DNA from: Ruminococcus sp.
Lineage (GTDB): Bacteria > Bacillota > Clostridia > Oscillospirales > Ruminococcaceae
Direction: 5' to 3'
DNA: 64,000 nt
Assembly: GCA_017626015.1 (NCBI GenBank)
Contig: JAGAJO010000008.1
Location: 1 to 64,000 of the forward strand
Below the pieces are notes generated by a model. The model did no database searches and was not told the DNA's origin. It saw nothing but the letters and a program-made list of their open reading frames with translations. Shown piece after piece: positions 8,835 through 17,510 of the stretch. Position 1 is the stretch's first letter. Every line of letters starts with the position of its first letter. The position numbers were made by a program, and so were the translations under genes.

Positions 8835-9872
8835 TCAGAATTCCGGGAGTTCATCTAAAGTAATTACCTTGTCGCTGTTGTAAACTTCTTTAAGGTTATC
8901 GGCGTTATTTTCCGTAAGTACGTCGGTATGCCAGATCATAAACCACGACCACATTGCGCCGTCCTTTTCGAATTGCTCAACAGACGGAATGTTTCCGCAT
9001 TCGTGGAAAGCCATAGGCTTGTCGGCAATTTCAGTGAGCTGCTGCCATGTTTTGACGTTTGTAGTGCCGTCGTAGGTATCCGAACCGATGATGTCGCAGT
9101 ATTCGTCTCCGGGATACCAGCCGTCCATGATCGAGTCGGTGTAGCCGAGGACCCATATAAGATTGTTGAGCCCATATTCGTTTGTAAATTTATCATACAT
9201 AAGACGCCACAGCTTTACAAAGTTATCCGAGCCGCCCTTGCCCCACCAGAACCAGCTTCCGTACTGATTTCCGTTAAACTCATGGAAAGGTCTCCAGAAT
9301 ACCGTTACGCCCGCTTCCTGAAGCTCCTGTAAGGACTTTGCCGCTTTATCCCAGCTTTTCATAAGAGTATTGTATTCGTCCGTACCCTCGGTCAAAAGCT
9401 TTTCAAAATCGGGATCGTCGTCAAGGCTGTCCTGATATCCGCTGCTTTTTACACCCGTGTGCCAGCATATCGTAACAAGTCCGCCCTTTTCGTCCCATTC
9501 CTTTGCCCGGCTGACAACTCCGTCAAAATCGTTGTTCATAAAGTCCAGACCGCGCATTGCTGGAATTTTCCCCGTGGTCTCTTCAATATAATTCATTTCA
9601 TAATCCGGCGAACCCATCCATGTGGATTCCTGTTGACAGGAGATAATATTAGTTCCGTAATTATCGCAGATGTAGTCGTAAATTTTCTGCGTTTTAACAT
9701 TGGAATTTGGATTTGACAACTGATTTTTAGCCGTATATTCTTCGGCTTGCGAATAAGATGATGTCGGCTCGGAATTTCCGCCCGACGAATTATCATTGCC
9801 TTTACAACCCGAAAATACCAATGCTGAAATTATTACCGCACATACAAATGCAGCTGTTTTATTCTTGTTCAT
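8835..9872 (-). CDS. GH26 mannanase-type lipoprotein
   Basis: A 345-aa protein with a lipoprotein signal (lipobox VFSGC, Cys23), a Ser/Asn/Gly linker to about 45, and a glycoside hydrolase family 26 barrel. The GH26 signature FWRPFHEFNG places the acid/base at Glu198 and AFHECG the nucleophile at Glu291; WFWWG and Trp-rich loops line the glycan cleft. GH26 is mainly endo-beta-mannanase, anchored outside the cell. The ATG at 9872 is chosen since the upstream ATGGAGGGA is its ribosome site. It overlaps the fructokinase gene by 14 bases, so the two are translated together, which is an unexpected pairing of a mannan enzyme with fructose metabolism. Confidence 0.9.
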   Translation of the reverse strand: MNKNKTAAFVCAVIISALVFSGCKGNDNSSGGNSEPTSSYSQAEEYTAKNQLSNPNSNVKTQKIYDYICDNYGTNIISCQQESTWMGSPDYEMNYIEETTGKIPAMRGLDFMNNDFDGVVSRAKEWDEKGGLVTICWHTGVKSSGYQDSLDDDPDFEKLLTEGTDEYNTLMKSWDKAAKSLQELQEAGVTVFWRPFHEFNGNQYGSWFWWGKGGSDNFVKLWRLMYDKFTNEYGLNNLIWVLGYTDSIMDGWYPGDEYCDIIGSDTYDGTTNVKTWQQLTEIADKPMAFHECGNIPSVEQFEKDGAMWSWFMIWHTDVLTENNADNLKEVYNSDKVITLDELPEF

Positions 9873-10851
9873 AATGTTTCCCTCCATGATTCTGTTGACC
9901 GTTCATAAGTTTAATGATCTCTTCCCTTGACGGCATGACCGCCAGAGCGCCCTTTCTTGTGGTGACTATTGCTGCGGCGGCGTTTGCAAAGGTAAGCATT
10001 TGCTCAAGCTCACTTTCGGAATAGTCTCTTGATCCGTTTTCAAGTACGAAATTCAAAATGCAGGCGCAGAAAGTATCTCCCGCACCGGTAGTTTCGATCG
10101 TGTCTACATTAAAGCCATTTATATGCGCAAAGCTGCTGCCTGAAAAAGCCATACTGCCGTTCTTGCCCAGCGACACAAGCAAAAGCGGGATATCGTATTC
10201 GGCTTTCAGCTTTTGTGCCGCCTTGAAATGATCCTCCTCGCCCGTAAGCCATACTATTTCATTATCCGATATTTTCAGAATATCACATTGTTTTATTCCG
10301 TAGAGAATTCTTTCTTTCGCCTCGTCAAGACTTGCCCACAGCGGTTCTCTCAGATTAGGGTCAAAGGAAATTACCGCTCCCGAATTTTTTGCGATACTTA
10401 CCGCCTTCTCGGTAGCTTTACGGCACGTTTCATTTGTCATAGAAAGACTTCCGAAATGGAATATCCTGCTGTTTTCTATAATTTCTCCGTCAACATCATC
10501 TTCGCAAAGCATCATATCAGCACCGGGATCCCGGTAAAAGGAAAACTCTCTGTCTCCGTCCTCAAGAGTATGTACAAAAGCAAGAGTTGTGTTTACAGTA
10601 TCGTCTGCAACAAGACCGCTTGTGTCAATACCTGCGGAAGAAACCACATTTTTTAGTCTTTTGCCAAACATATCGGAGCCTACCTTGCCTATAAAAGCAG
10701 TCTTTTTGTCAAGCTTGCCCAGCATAGCAAGAACATTGCAGGGAGCTCCGCCCGGGTTAGCCTCCATAAGAGGATTGCCTTGTTCGCTCAGACCGCTTTC
10801 GGTAAAATCTATCAGCAGTTCTCCAAGAGCCGTTACGTCAAACCGTTTCAT
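9859..10851 (-). CDS. PfkB-family fructokinase
   Basis: A 330-aa ribokinase/PfkB-fold kinase. The N-terminal PfkB signature is seen at about 33-60 (NPGGAPCNVLAMLGKL) and the C-terminal one as ETTGAGDTFCACIL, with the catalytic base Asp259. Similarity is closest to bacterial fructokinases, which make fructose 6-phosphate from fructose and ATP. First gene of the operon; its promoter carries a perfect LacI-type palindrome just downstream of the -10 box. Confidence 0.88.
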   Translation of the reverse strand: MKRFDVTALGELLIDFTESGLSEQGNPLMEANPGGAPCNVLAMLGKLDKKTAFIGKVGSDMFGKRLKNVVSSAGIDTSGLVADDTVNTTLAFVHTLEDGDREFSFYRDPGADMMLCEDDVDGEIIENSRIFHFGSLSMTNETCRKATEKAVSIAKNSGAVISFDPNLREPLWASLDEAKERILYGIKQCDILKISDNEIVWLTGEEDHFKAAQKLKAEYDIPLLLVSLGKNGSMAFSGSSFAHINGFNVDTIETTGAGDTFCACILNFVLENGSRDYSESELEQMLTFANAAAAIVTTRKGALAVMPSREEIIKLMNGQQNHGGKHYEQE

Positions 10852-10884
10852 ATTTACACCTCGTTTCCTTGTAATGAGTAATCG

Positions 10885-10906
10885 GTAAAGTAACCGGTTA
10901 CTTTAC
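10885..10906. promoter_or_regulatory. LacI-family operator O1, perfect palindrome
   Basis: A 22-base perfect palindrome whose left half is GTAAAGTAACC. It sits immediately downstream of the -10 box of the fructokinase operon promoter, where a bound repressor would block transcription. Central CCGG with flanking TAA/TTA fits LacI-family operators. The divergent LacI gene at 11096 is the obvious ligand. Confidence 0.85.
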
Positions 10907-10913
10907 TGAGTAC

Positions 10914-10942
10914 AGTATATATAATTTTGAATTGTTTGTCAA
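10914..10942 (-). promoter_or_regulatory. Promoter of the fructokinase-GH26-GH32 operon
   Basis: Minus-strand TTGACA (10942-10937) and TATACT (10919-10914) with a 17-base spacer. Operator O1 begins seven bases downstream. Confidence 0.85.
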
Positions 10943-11013
10943 GGGCTTTTTTTATTTTTGTTAAGTTCATACAATGGAAAGCGTCTGATTTGTGCACCTT
11001 TTACATAACCGAT

Positions 11014-11031
11014 AAAGTTACCGGTTACTTT
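11014..11031. promoter_or_regulatory. LacI-family operator O2
   Basis: AAAGTTACCGGTTACTTT is the same palindrome as O1 with one broken pair. It lies upstream of the regulator promoter. Its centre is about 127 bases from that of O1, close to 12 helical turns, which would allow one repressor to loop the DNA and also autoregulate. Confidence 0.75.
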
Positions 11032-11047
11032 TTGTTGTAAATCCGAA

Positions 11048-11076
11048 TTGAAAATTGCAGAATAGTATGCTAAAAT
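11048..11076 (+). promoter_or_regulatory. Promoter of the LacI-family regulator
   Basis: TTGAAA (11048-11053) and TAAAAT (11071-11076), 17 bases apart. Operator O2 is 17 bases upstream of the -35 box. Confidence 0.65.
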
Positions 11077-11095
11077 AGTCAAAAGAGGTGTTAAT

Positions 11096-12145
11096 ATGAG
11101 AAAGAAGGAAGTCACTTTCAAAGAGATATCAGAGTACACGGGATTTTCAAAGACCACCGTGTCAAGGTATTTTAATGACCCCGATTCTCTTACGCTTGAA
11201 AATCAGCAGAAGATCGCGGACGCTCTGGAAGTCCTCGGTTATAAGGAAAACAAGGTCGCCAGAATGCTTGCAAGCGGAAAAACGGAGTTTATAGGCGTTA
11301 TTGTTCCGAACCTATTTTTGAATTATTATTCGGAAATACTGAATAAACTGCTTTCGACCTATGAAAAATACGGCTACAAGTTTCTTGTATTTGCAGGCAA
11401 CGAACAGCCTGAAACCGAGCGGAAATATATCTCCGAGCTGCTTGCATACAAGATCGAGGGAATGATAATATTAAGTCACACAATATCCTCAGAGGAGCTT
11501 GCATCATACGGTGTCCCCGTTGTTTCCATAGAGCGTGAGGACAAATACATTTGCAGCGTCAATTCGGACAATTTTAACGGGGGAGAGCAGGCGGCTCAAA
11601 TGCTTTCCGACTGCGGCTGCGATGTCCTTATTCACATAAACTCAGATGTTCCTCCGGAGATCCCTGCACATAAAAGAATTACCGGATTTAAGGAATTTTG
11701 CCGGCAAAACAATATTGCAAATGAAGTGCTTCTGGTTGACTGGAGCGGCGTTTTTTCCGAGAATGTGGTCAAGACAGAGGAAACAATAAACTATCTTGAC
11801 GAAAAATATCCCGATAAACGCAAAGGAATATTTCTCTCCAACGACAATACTGCGGCAAATTTTCTTAATTGTTTGGTCAGGAAACACAGCTGTCTTCCCG
11901 ATGATTACCGTATGGTGGGATTTGATAATTCCTCCGTTTCAGCGGAGGCGATAATTCCCATAAGTACCATAGAACAGCAGATAGATAAGATCGCCGGGGA
12001 AGCAATGGAGATACTGGTAATGCAGATGAATGAACAGAAAAAACGCAGACCCGTTCCATTGAAGGAGCCGGTCCATAAGATCGTGCCGACCGTGGCTATT
12101 CCCCGTGATACAACAAAAAATCGGGAAATTACTAAGCAGAAGTAA
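11096..12145 (+). CDS. LacI-family transcriptional regulator
   Basis: A 349-aa repressor with the LacI headpiece at residues 5-60 (TFKEISEYTGFSKTTVSRYF, then the hinge-helix region KENKVARMLASGKTEFIG) and a sugar-binding periplasmic-fold domain (IGVIVPNLFLNYYSEILNKL, SNDNTAANFLNC, VGFDNSSVS). It is divergent from the fructokinase operon and two matching palindromes lie between, so it probably controls that operon in response to fructose or a fructo-oligosaccharide. RBS AGAGGTG precedes the ATG. Confidence 0.92.
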   Translation: MRKKEVTFKEISEYTGFSKTTVSRYFNDPDSLTLENQQKIADALEVLGYKENKVARMLASGKTEFIGVIVPNLFLNYYSEILNKLLSTYEKYGYKFLVFAGNEQPETERKYISELLAYKIEGMIILSHTISSEELASYGVPVVSIEREDKYICSVNSDNFNGGEQAAQMLSDCGCDVLIHINSDVPPEIPAHKRITGFKEFCRQNNIANEVLLVDWSGVFSENVVKTEETINYLDEKYPDKRKGIFLSNDNTAANFLNCLVRKHSCLPDDYRMVGFDNSSVSAEAIIPISTIEQQIDKIAGEAMEILVMQMNEQKKRRPVPLKEPVHKIVPTVAIPRDTTKNREITKQK

Positions 12146-12335
12146 GTGATTGGTTACTGCATTGCAAACTATAGACCGCTAACAAGGAACGCACGGTCAT
12201 TTGTAGAAGAAAAGCGATATATTGTGATTCAAAACAATTTTGAATGCATAAAATCTAACTGCGGCAGCCCATTTCCGATATACTTTCCCTGCTTTCTCAC
12301 GGGAGCTTTTATTTGCCCAAGCTGCTCCCGGGGAC

Positions 12336-12365
12336 TTGACAAACATACTATTTGTGTGCTATAAT
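12336..12365 (+). promoter_or_regulatory. Promoter upstream of the decayed ORF and flavodoxin
   Basis: TTGACA (12336-12341) and TATAAT (12360-12365), 18 bases apart. The transcript would run through the decayed ORF into the flavodoxin gene. Confidence 0.65.
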
Positions 12366-12372
12366 GTTATAG

Positions 12373-12500
12373 GTTAGCTACAACTAACTGAAGCGGGACA
12401 AAAATAAGCGCAGTCGTGACAGGCGAAAATGACAGTATTAAAAAGCGTTTCAGATCAGTGCTGCGTATAATTTTCTGCAAATAAGTTAGTAATAACTAAC
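12373..12500. promoter_or_regulatory. Pair of GTTAG-N6-CTAAC inverted repeats
   Basis: GTTAG-N6-CTAAC occurs at 12373-12388, just after the -10 box and preceded by ATAG, and at 12485-12500, directly before the decayed ORF. The half-site resembles the DtxR/IdeR/MntR box (TTAGGTTAG...), and flavodoxins are often iron-regulated, so a metal-responsive operator is possible. This is inference from motif resemblance only. Confidence 0.4.
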
Positions 12501-12786
12501 CGAAAAGGGCGATTTTTATGTCAAAATCGGAGTATAATAATTTCGGACAGCGCTGCCGGATTTATTCTGACGGAGTACGGATATCCCGTTGAAGATGTTT
12601 TGGGATCTATCAAAAACAAGGGTGAAAATTTCAAGCTCTGCGGAGCGTGAAAGGTCTGTGGCAGCGTGGAAAATGCAAAAAAGCATTTGCAAATTATGCT
12701 AAGTGCAGAAAATTTCTGTGCAATAAATTAAACGAGGGTAATGATATTAATCATGCTCTTAAAATTTCATAACAGGAGGTTTTTTT

Positions 12787-13194
12787 ATGAAAAAAGCAGT
12801 TATTTACTGGAGCGGCACGGGCAACACCGAAGCAATGGCAAAGGCAGTTGCGGAGGGAGCAGGAGCGGAGCTTTTTACCGTTTCCGACTTTTCGGGAAGT
12901 ATCGGTGATTATGATTCCGTCGCATTCGGCTGCCCAGCAATGGGTGCAGAAGTGCTTGAAGAGGACGAGTTTGAGCCTTTCTTTACAGCGGCTGAGGATA
13001 AGCTTGACGGAAAGAAGGTTGCCCTTTTCGGCTCATACGGCTGGGGCGACGGAGAATGGATGAGAAACTGGGAGGAGCGTGTAAAAAACAGCGGAGCGGT
13101 CCTTGTAAACGGAGAGGGCGTTATTGCAAACGAGACTCCAGGTGACGACGATCTTGAAAAATGCAGGGAGCTGGGAAAAGCCCTTTCGGAGTAA
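12787..13194 (+). CDS. Short-chain flavodoxin
   Basis: A 135-aa flavodoxin of the clostridial type. The FMN phosphate loop is WSGTGNTEAMA at 9-19, the 60s loop is GCPAMGAEVLEE, and the 90s loop is FGSYGWGDGEWM. It carries single electrons in place of ferredoxin between pyruvate- or NADPH-linked enzymes in the cytoplasm. AGGAGG lies eight bases before the ATG. The inverted repeats upstream hint at control by iron or another metal. Confidence 0.93.
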   Translation: MKKAVIYWSGTGNTEAMAKAVAEGAGAELFTVSDFSGSIGDYDSVAFGCPAMGAEVLEEDEFEPFFTAAEDKLDGKKVALFGSYGWGDGEWMRNWEERVKNSGAVLVNGEGVIANETPGDDDLEKCRELGKALSE

Positions 13195-13229
13195 AAGTGT
13201 ATTTTTAACAGATAGCTGCTGTTAGTTAA

Positions 13230-13367
13230 CAGAAGGATCTGCGCAAATATGCGAAGATGGCCGGAATCCTCATATCCCACAAGCATTCCGATCACATCCG
13301 TCATTTCAGGAACTGCGTGGTTACGGCTCACTGCTTCAAGCAACTTGAGGTTGCGAGGAGAAAATAA
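13230..13367 (+). pseudogene. Possible remnant of a metallo-beta-lactamase-fold hydrolase
   Basis: A start-less frame reads QKDLRKYAKMAGILISHKHSDHIR and continues CVVTAHCFKQLEVARRK before a stop. ISHKHSDH is close to the HxHxDH zinc motif of the metallo-beta-lactamase fold, with the first two positions spaced as in that motif. There is no initiation site and the remainder of such a protein (over 200 aa) is absent, so at most a fragment survives. Confidence 0.4.
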
Positions 13368-13457
13368 ATAGCTAATGTCAGGTGGTTGCGGTAAGTAAAG
13401 TCTTATGCTATACTAAAAACGTAAGCTTACACTATTGATTTGAAAGGATGTATGATC

Positions 13458-14126
13458 ATGAGCTTTGGAAAAAACCTTCAGCATTTGCGGAGACTTAACG
13501 GTGCTATGACGCAGGAGGCAATTGCTGAAAAACTGAATGTAAGCCGTCAGACGGTTTCCAAGTGGGAGCTGGACGAGTGCAAGCCTGAAATAGAAAAAGC
13601 TATAGAAATTTGCGGACTTTTTAACTGCTCTCTTGATAATTTGTTCAGGGAGGAGCTGGGTTCTTACGATGATGCATATTCCGATCTGCGTGTTGAGACC
13701 GTTCCGGCTTTTCGCTATGTTAAGCATACGGTTATCAGTACCGACCCGGAAGGAGACGCTATCAACCATGCATTTGGGTTAGCACGTCAGAACGGAATAG
13801 AAAATCCGCAGGTCATAGGCTGGGATTTCTCTTGTCTGTCGCAGGAGCAGATCAATGTGTTCAATATGCACGGCTATACTGCTGCATGGATCCTGCCAAA
13901 AGATATTGCTCCGAAGGATCTGGAGATATGTGAACAAAAAGCGCACAGATATGCTGCTATACACATTGAAAAGCCCTTTGAAAATCCGTTTGTGATAATT
14001 CCGAACGGGTACAAAACACTGATGGAGTATATGAAGGTCAACGGTCTGAAGCAATCAGCCAAAGACGTTATTCCCTGCTTTGAAACAGACGGTGACAGCA
14101 TGGATATCTATATAGCCTGCGAATAA
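13458..14126 (+). CDS. XRE-type regulator with a GyrI-like effector domain
   Basis: A 222-aa protein. Residues 3-60 are a Cro/CI helix-turn-helix (GKNLQHLRRLNGAMTQEAIA, VSRQTVSKWELDECKPEIEK), linked to a C-terminal domain from about 75 that resembles GyrI-like/AraC effector-binding domains (FRYVKHTVISTDPEGDAI, AAIHIEKPFENPF). This architecture occurs in clostridial regulators that sense small hydrophobic molecules. The ATG at 13458 is chosen from the GAAAGGA spacing; an ATG at 13452 is too close to it. A TATACT -10 box lies at about 13410. Target genes are unknown. Confidence 0.8.
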   Translation: MSFGKNLQHLRRLNGAMTQEAIAEKLNVSRQTVSKWELDECKPEIEKAIEICGLFNCSLDNLFREELGSYDDAYSDLRVETVPAFRYVKHTVISTDPEGDAINHAFGLARQNGIENPQVIGWDFSCLSQEQINVFNMHGYTAAWILPKDIAPKDLEICEQKAHRYAAIHIEKPFENPFVIIPNGYKTLMEYMKVNGLKQSAKDVIPCFETDGDSMDIYIACE

Positions 14127-14145
14127 GAAACACATAAATCTCAAT

Positions 14146-14187
14146 AAAGGTACCGACCCGGATAAAATATTGGGTCGGTACCTTTTG
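14146..14187 (+). terminator. Intrinsic terminator after the XRE regulator
   Basis: AAAGGTACCGACCC pairs with GGGTCGGTACCTTT around a 12-base loop and is followed by T residues. Confidence 0.85.
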
Positions 14188-14247
14188 TCAATAGGGCGTC
14201 TGGCACGCTTGCTTACACCGCTCCCGCCAAAATTAAATTTTCCTCTC

Positions 14248-14276
14248 TTGAAAAAAAGCGGCATATGTGTTATAAT
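14248..14276 (+). promoter_or_regulatory. Promoter of pheA-ispF
   Basis: TTGAAA (14248-14253) and TATAAT (14271-14276) with a 17-base spacer, about 30 bases before the start. Confidence 0.8.
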
Positions 14277-14306
14277 ATATCGTAATTTATTTTAAGGAGT
14301 ATGATT

Positions 14307-15419
14307 ATGGAACTGGACGAGCTTCGCAAGGGGATAAATGAGATAGATGAACAGCTTCAGAAGCTTTTTACCGAGCGTATGGAGCTTTGCTGCGGCGTTG
14401 CACAGTATAAGATAGAAAACGGTCTTCCCGTTTTTCAGAGCGCAAGGGAGGAGGAGATCCTTAAGCGTGTGAAGGACAAGGCGCCCGACGATCTTAAAGG
14501 AGGCTCGGCAGTGCTTTTTCAGACGGTAATGGATATTTCAAAATGTCTGCAATACCGCCGTTTTTTTGCCGGCAGCGATCGCATAGAATATAAAAAGCTT
14601 GATCTGTCAGGCAGACATAGGGTAGCCGTCCCGGGTACAAACGGTTCCTATTCGCATATAGCCTGTTCTCAGGTCTTTAAGGATTATGAGCCTGTTTTTT
14701 TCGAGGATTTCGACGAGGTATTTTCGGCGGTGGAAAGCGGCGAGGCGGAGTTCGGCATACTACCTATCGCAAATTCCACAGCCGGTACTGTTGGCAGGAC
14801 CTACGAGCTGATGAAAAAGCATGACTTTAAGATATGCGCAGCCACAAGGGTCAAGGTCTCTCACTGCCTTGCGGTGAAAAGGGGAGTTAAGCTGGAGGAC
14901 GTGAAAAGCGTCTATTCTCACGAGCAGGGACTTCACCAATGCTCCGATTTTATAGAAGCTATGGGCTTTAAGACCCATAAGTATGCCAACACCGCCCTTG
15001 CGGCGTGCTATATAAAGGAAAGCGACAAGCCGCTGGGGGCTATCTGCTCTGAGCAGTGCGCAAACGAACTGGGACTGGATATCGTCAGACGGGATATCGC
15101 AAATGCGGCCTATAATTTTACTAAATTTATTCTGATCTCCAAGGAGACCCTTAAGTCTGAAAACGCCGATACAATCACCGTTTCCCTTGCTCTGCCCCAT
15201 ACCTCCTCAGCGCTGTACAGACTGCTTACAAAGTTCTCGGTAGCGGGTCTTAATCTTACCATGATAGAAAGTATGCCTATCGCCAATACGGATTTCGACG
15301 TTGTTTTCTATCTGGATTTTCAGGGCTCGGTGGAATCTCCCGACGTTGCAAGGCTTATGAGCGAGCTTAAGTCGGAGCTTTCGTATTTTAAATTTCTTGG
15401 AAACTATGAGGAGATGTAG
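14307..15419 (+). CDS. Bifunctional chorismate mutase / prephenate dehydratase (P-protein)
   Basis: A 370-aa enzyme of phenylalanine synthesis. Residues 1-85 are an AroQ chorismate mutase (MELDELRKGINEIDEQLQKL). The dehydratase domain at about 105-285 has VAVPGTNGSYSHIA, ILPIANSTAGTVG and NFTKF (usually TRF). A C-terminal ACT domain (SSALYRLLTKFSVAGLNL, then ESMP in place of the common ESRP) would bind phenylalanine for feedback inhibition; the altered ESRP site may weaken it. The ATG at 14307 is favoured because AAGGAG sits seven bases upstream. Stop and next start are three bases apart, so it forms an operon with ispF. Confidence 0.93.
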   Translation: MELDELRKGINEIDEQLQKLFTERMELCCGVAQYKIENGLPVFQSAREEEILKRVKDKAPDDLKGGSAVLFQTVMDISKCLQYRRFFAGSDRIEYKKLDLSGRHRVAVPGTNGSYSHIACSQVFKDYEPVFFEDFDEVFSAVESGEAEFGILPIANSTAGTVGRTYELMKKHDFKICAATRVKVSHCLAVKRGVKLEDVKSVYSHEQGLHQCSDFIEAMGFKTHKYANTALAACYIKESDKPLGAICSEQCANELGLDIVRRDIANAAYNFTKFILISKETLKSENADTITVSLALPHTSSALYRLLTKFSVAGLNLTMIESMPIANTDFDVVFYLDFQGSVESPDVARLMSELKSELSYFKFLGNYEEM

Positions 15420-15422
15420 ATC

Positions 15423-15902
15423 ATGCGGATAGGACACGGCTACGACGTACACAGACTGGCGGAGGGACGCAGACTTGTTCTCGGAGGAGTTGAGATCCCG
15501 TTTGAAAAGGGACTTCTCGGGCATTCCGACGCCGATGTGCTGGTACACGCTTTAATGGATTCGATGCTGGGCGCTCTCGCCCTTGGAGATATCGGAAAGC
15601 TTTTTCCCGATACGGATGAAAAATACAGCGGAGCGGACAGTATGAAGCTTCTTGCTGAGGTAGTCCGGCTGATCGGCTCGCAGGGATATCGGATAGTCAA
15701 TGCCGACGTTACCGTATGCGCTCAGAGACCGAAGCTTTCTCCGTATATTTCTCAGATGCGTGAGAATATCGCCGGGGTGTGCGGCTGCGAGGTGTCGCAG
15801 ATCTCCGTAAAGGCGACTACCGAGGAAGGACTTGGCTTTACCGGAGACGGATCGGGGATATCCGCAGCGGCGGTATGTCTGCTGGAAAATAAAACAAGCT
15901 GA
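15423..15902 (+). CDS. 2-C-methyl-D-erythritol 2,4-cyclodiphosphate synthase
   Basis: A 159-aa IspF, the fifth step of the non-mevalonate isoprenoid pathway, cyclising CDP-ME 2-phosphate with release of CMP. The family signature is clear: [11 protein letters not shown] (zinc ligands Asp and His), [31 protein letters not shown], and the CDP-binding [12 protein letters not shown] near the C-terminus. Length matches the family. Immediately downstream of pheA. Confidence 0.96.
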   Translation: MRIGHGYDVHRLAEGRRLVLGGVEIPFEKGLLGHSDADVLVHALMDSMLGALALGDIGKLFPDTDEKYSGADSMKLLAEVVRLIGSQGYRIVNADVTVCAQRPKLSPYISQMRENIAGVCGCEVSQISVKATTEEGLGFTGDGSGISAAAVCLLENKTS

Positions 15903-15932
15903 TTTTTGTATTTTTTTAAAATAAATATCCAG

Positions 15933-15967
15933 ACGGTTCTGCGGCCTGCCCTGCGGAGCCGTTTTTT
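15933..15967 (+). terminator. Intrinsic terminator after ispF
   Basis: ACGGTTCTGCGG pairs with CTGCGGAGCCGT through G-U-tolerant pairing and is followed by six T residues. Confidence 0.8.
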
Positions 15968-15978
15968 GCATAATCTGA

Positions 15979-17349
<1,371 letters not shown>

Positions 17350-17416
17350 ATGTGCGGCGAAAAAACCGTCGGGTAAAAGAATTTTTTTGCGGACAAAAGA
17401 AAATTTTGGCTTATGC

Positions 17417-17445
17417 TTGACAATCATGACTAAATATGTTATCAT
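17417..17445 (+). promoter_or_regulatory. Promoter of the pyruvate formate-lyase locus
   Basis: TTGACA (17417-17422) and TATCAT (17440-17445) with a 17-base spacer. An inverted repeat, CAACCA-N7-TGGTTG at 17459-17477, follows near the expected start of transcription and could be an operator or a 5' leader hairpin. Confidence 0.7.
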
Positions 17446-17510
17446 AAGCAGTACAGAACAACCATATATTGTGGTTGCTGTAATTTATGTTATTTCAGGG
17501 AGAGTATCGA

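Larger units (their letters stand above)
12146..12786. other. Gap with a promoter, two inverted repeats and decayed coding sequence
   Basis: No intact gene is seen. An ATG at 12518 opens MSKSEYNNFGQRCR and soon stops; another plus frame then reads SAAGFILTEYGYPVEDVL and GSIKNKGENFKLCGA up to a stop near 12650 and continues after it (KVCGSVENAKKHLQIML). This looks like one small gene broken by a frameshift and a stop. I do not recognise the family. The promoter and inverted repeats upstream are listed separately. Confidence 0.4.

Noticed and set aside
12146-12364. 72-codon plus-strand frame after the LacI gene
   Set aside because: No ribosome site, no recognisable motif, and composition unlike the neighbouring genes; treated as non-coding.
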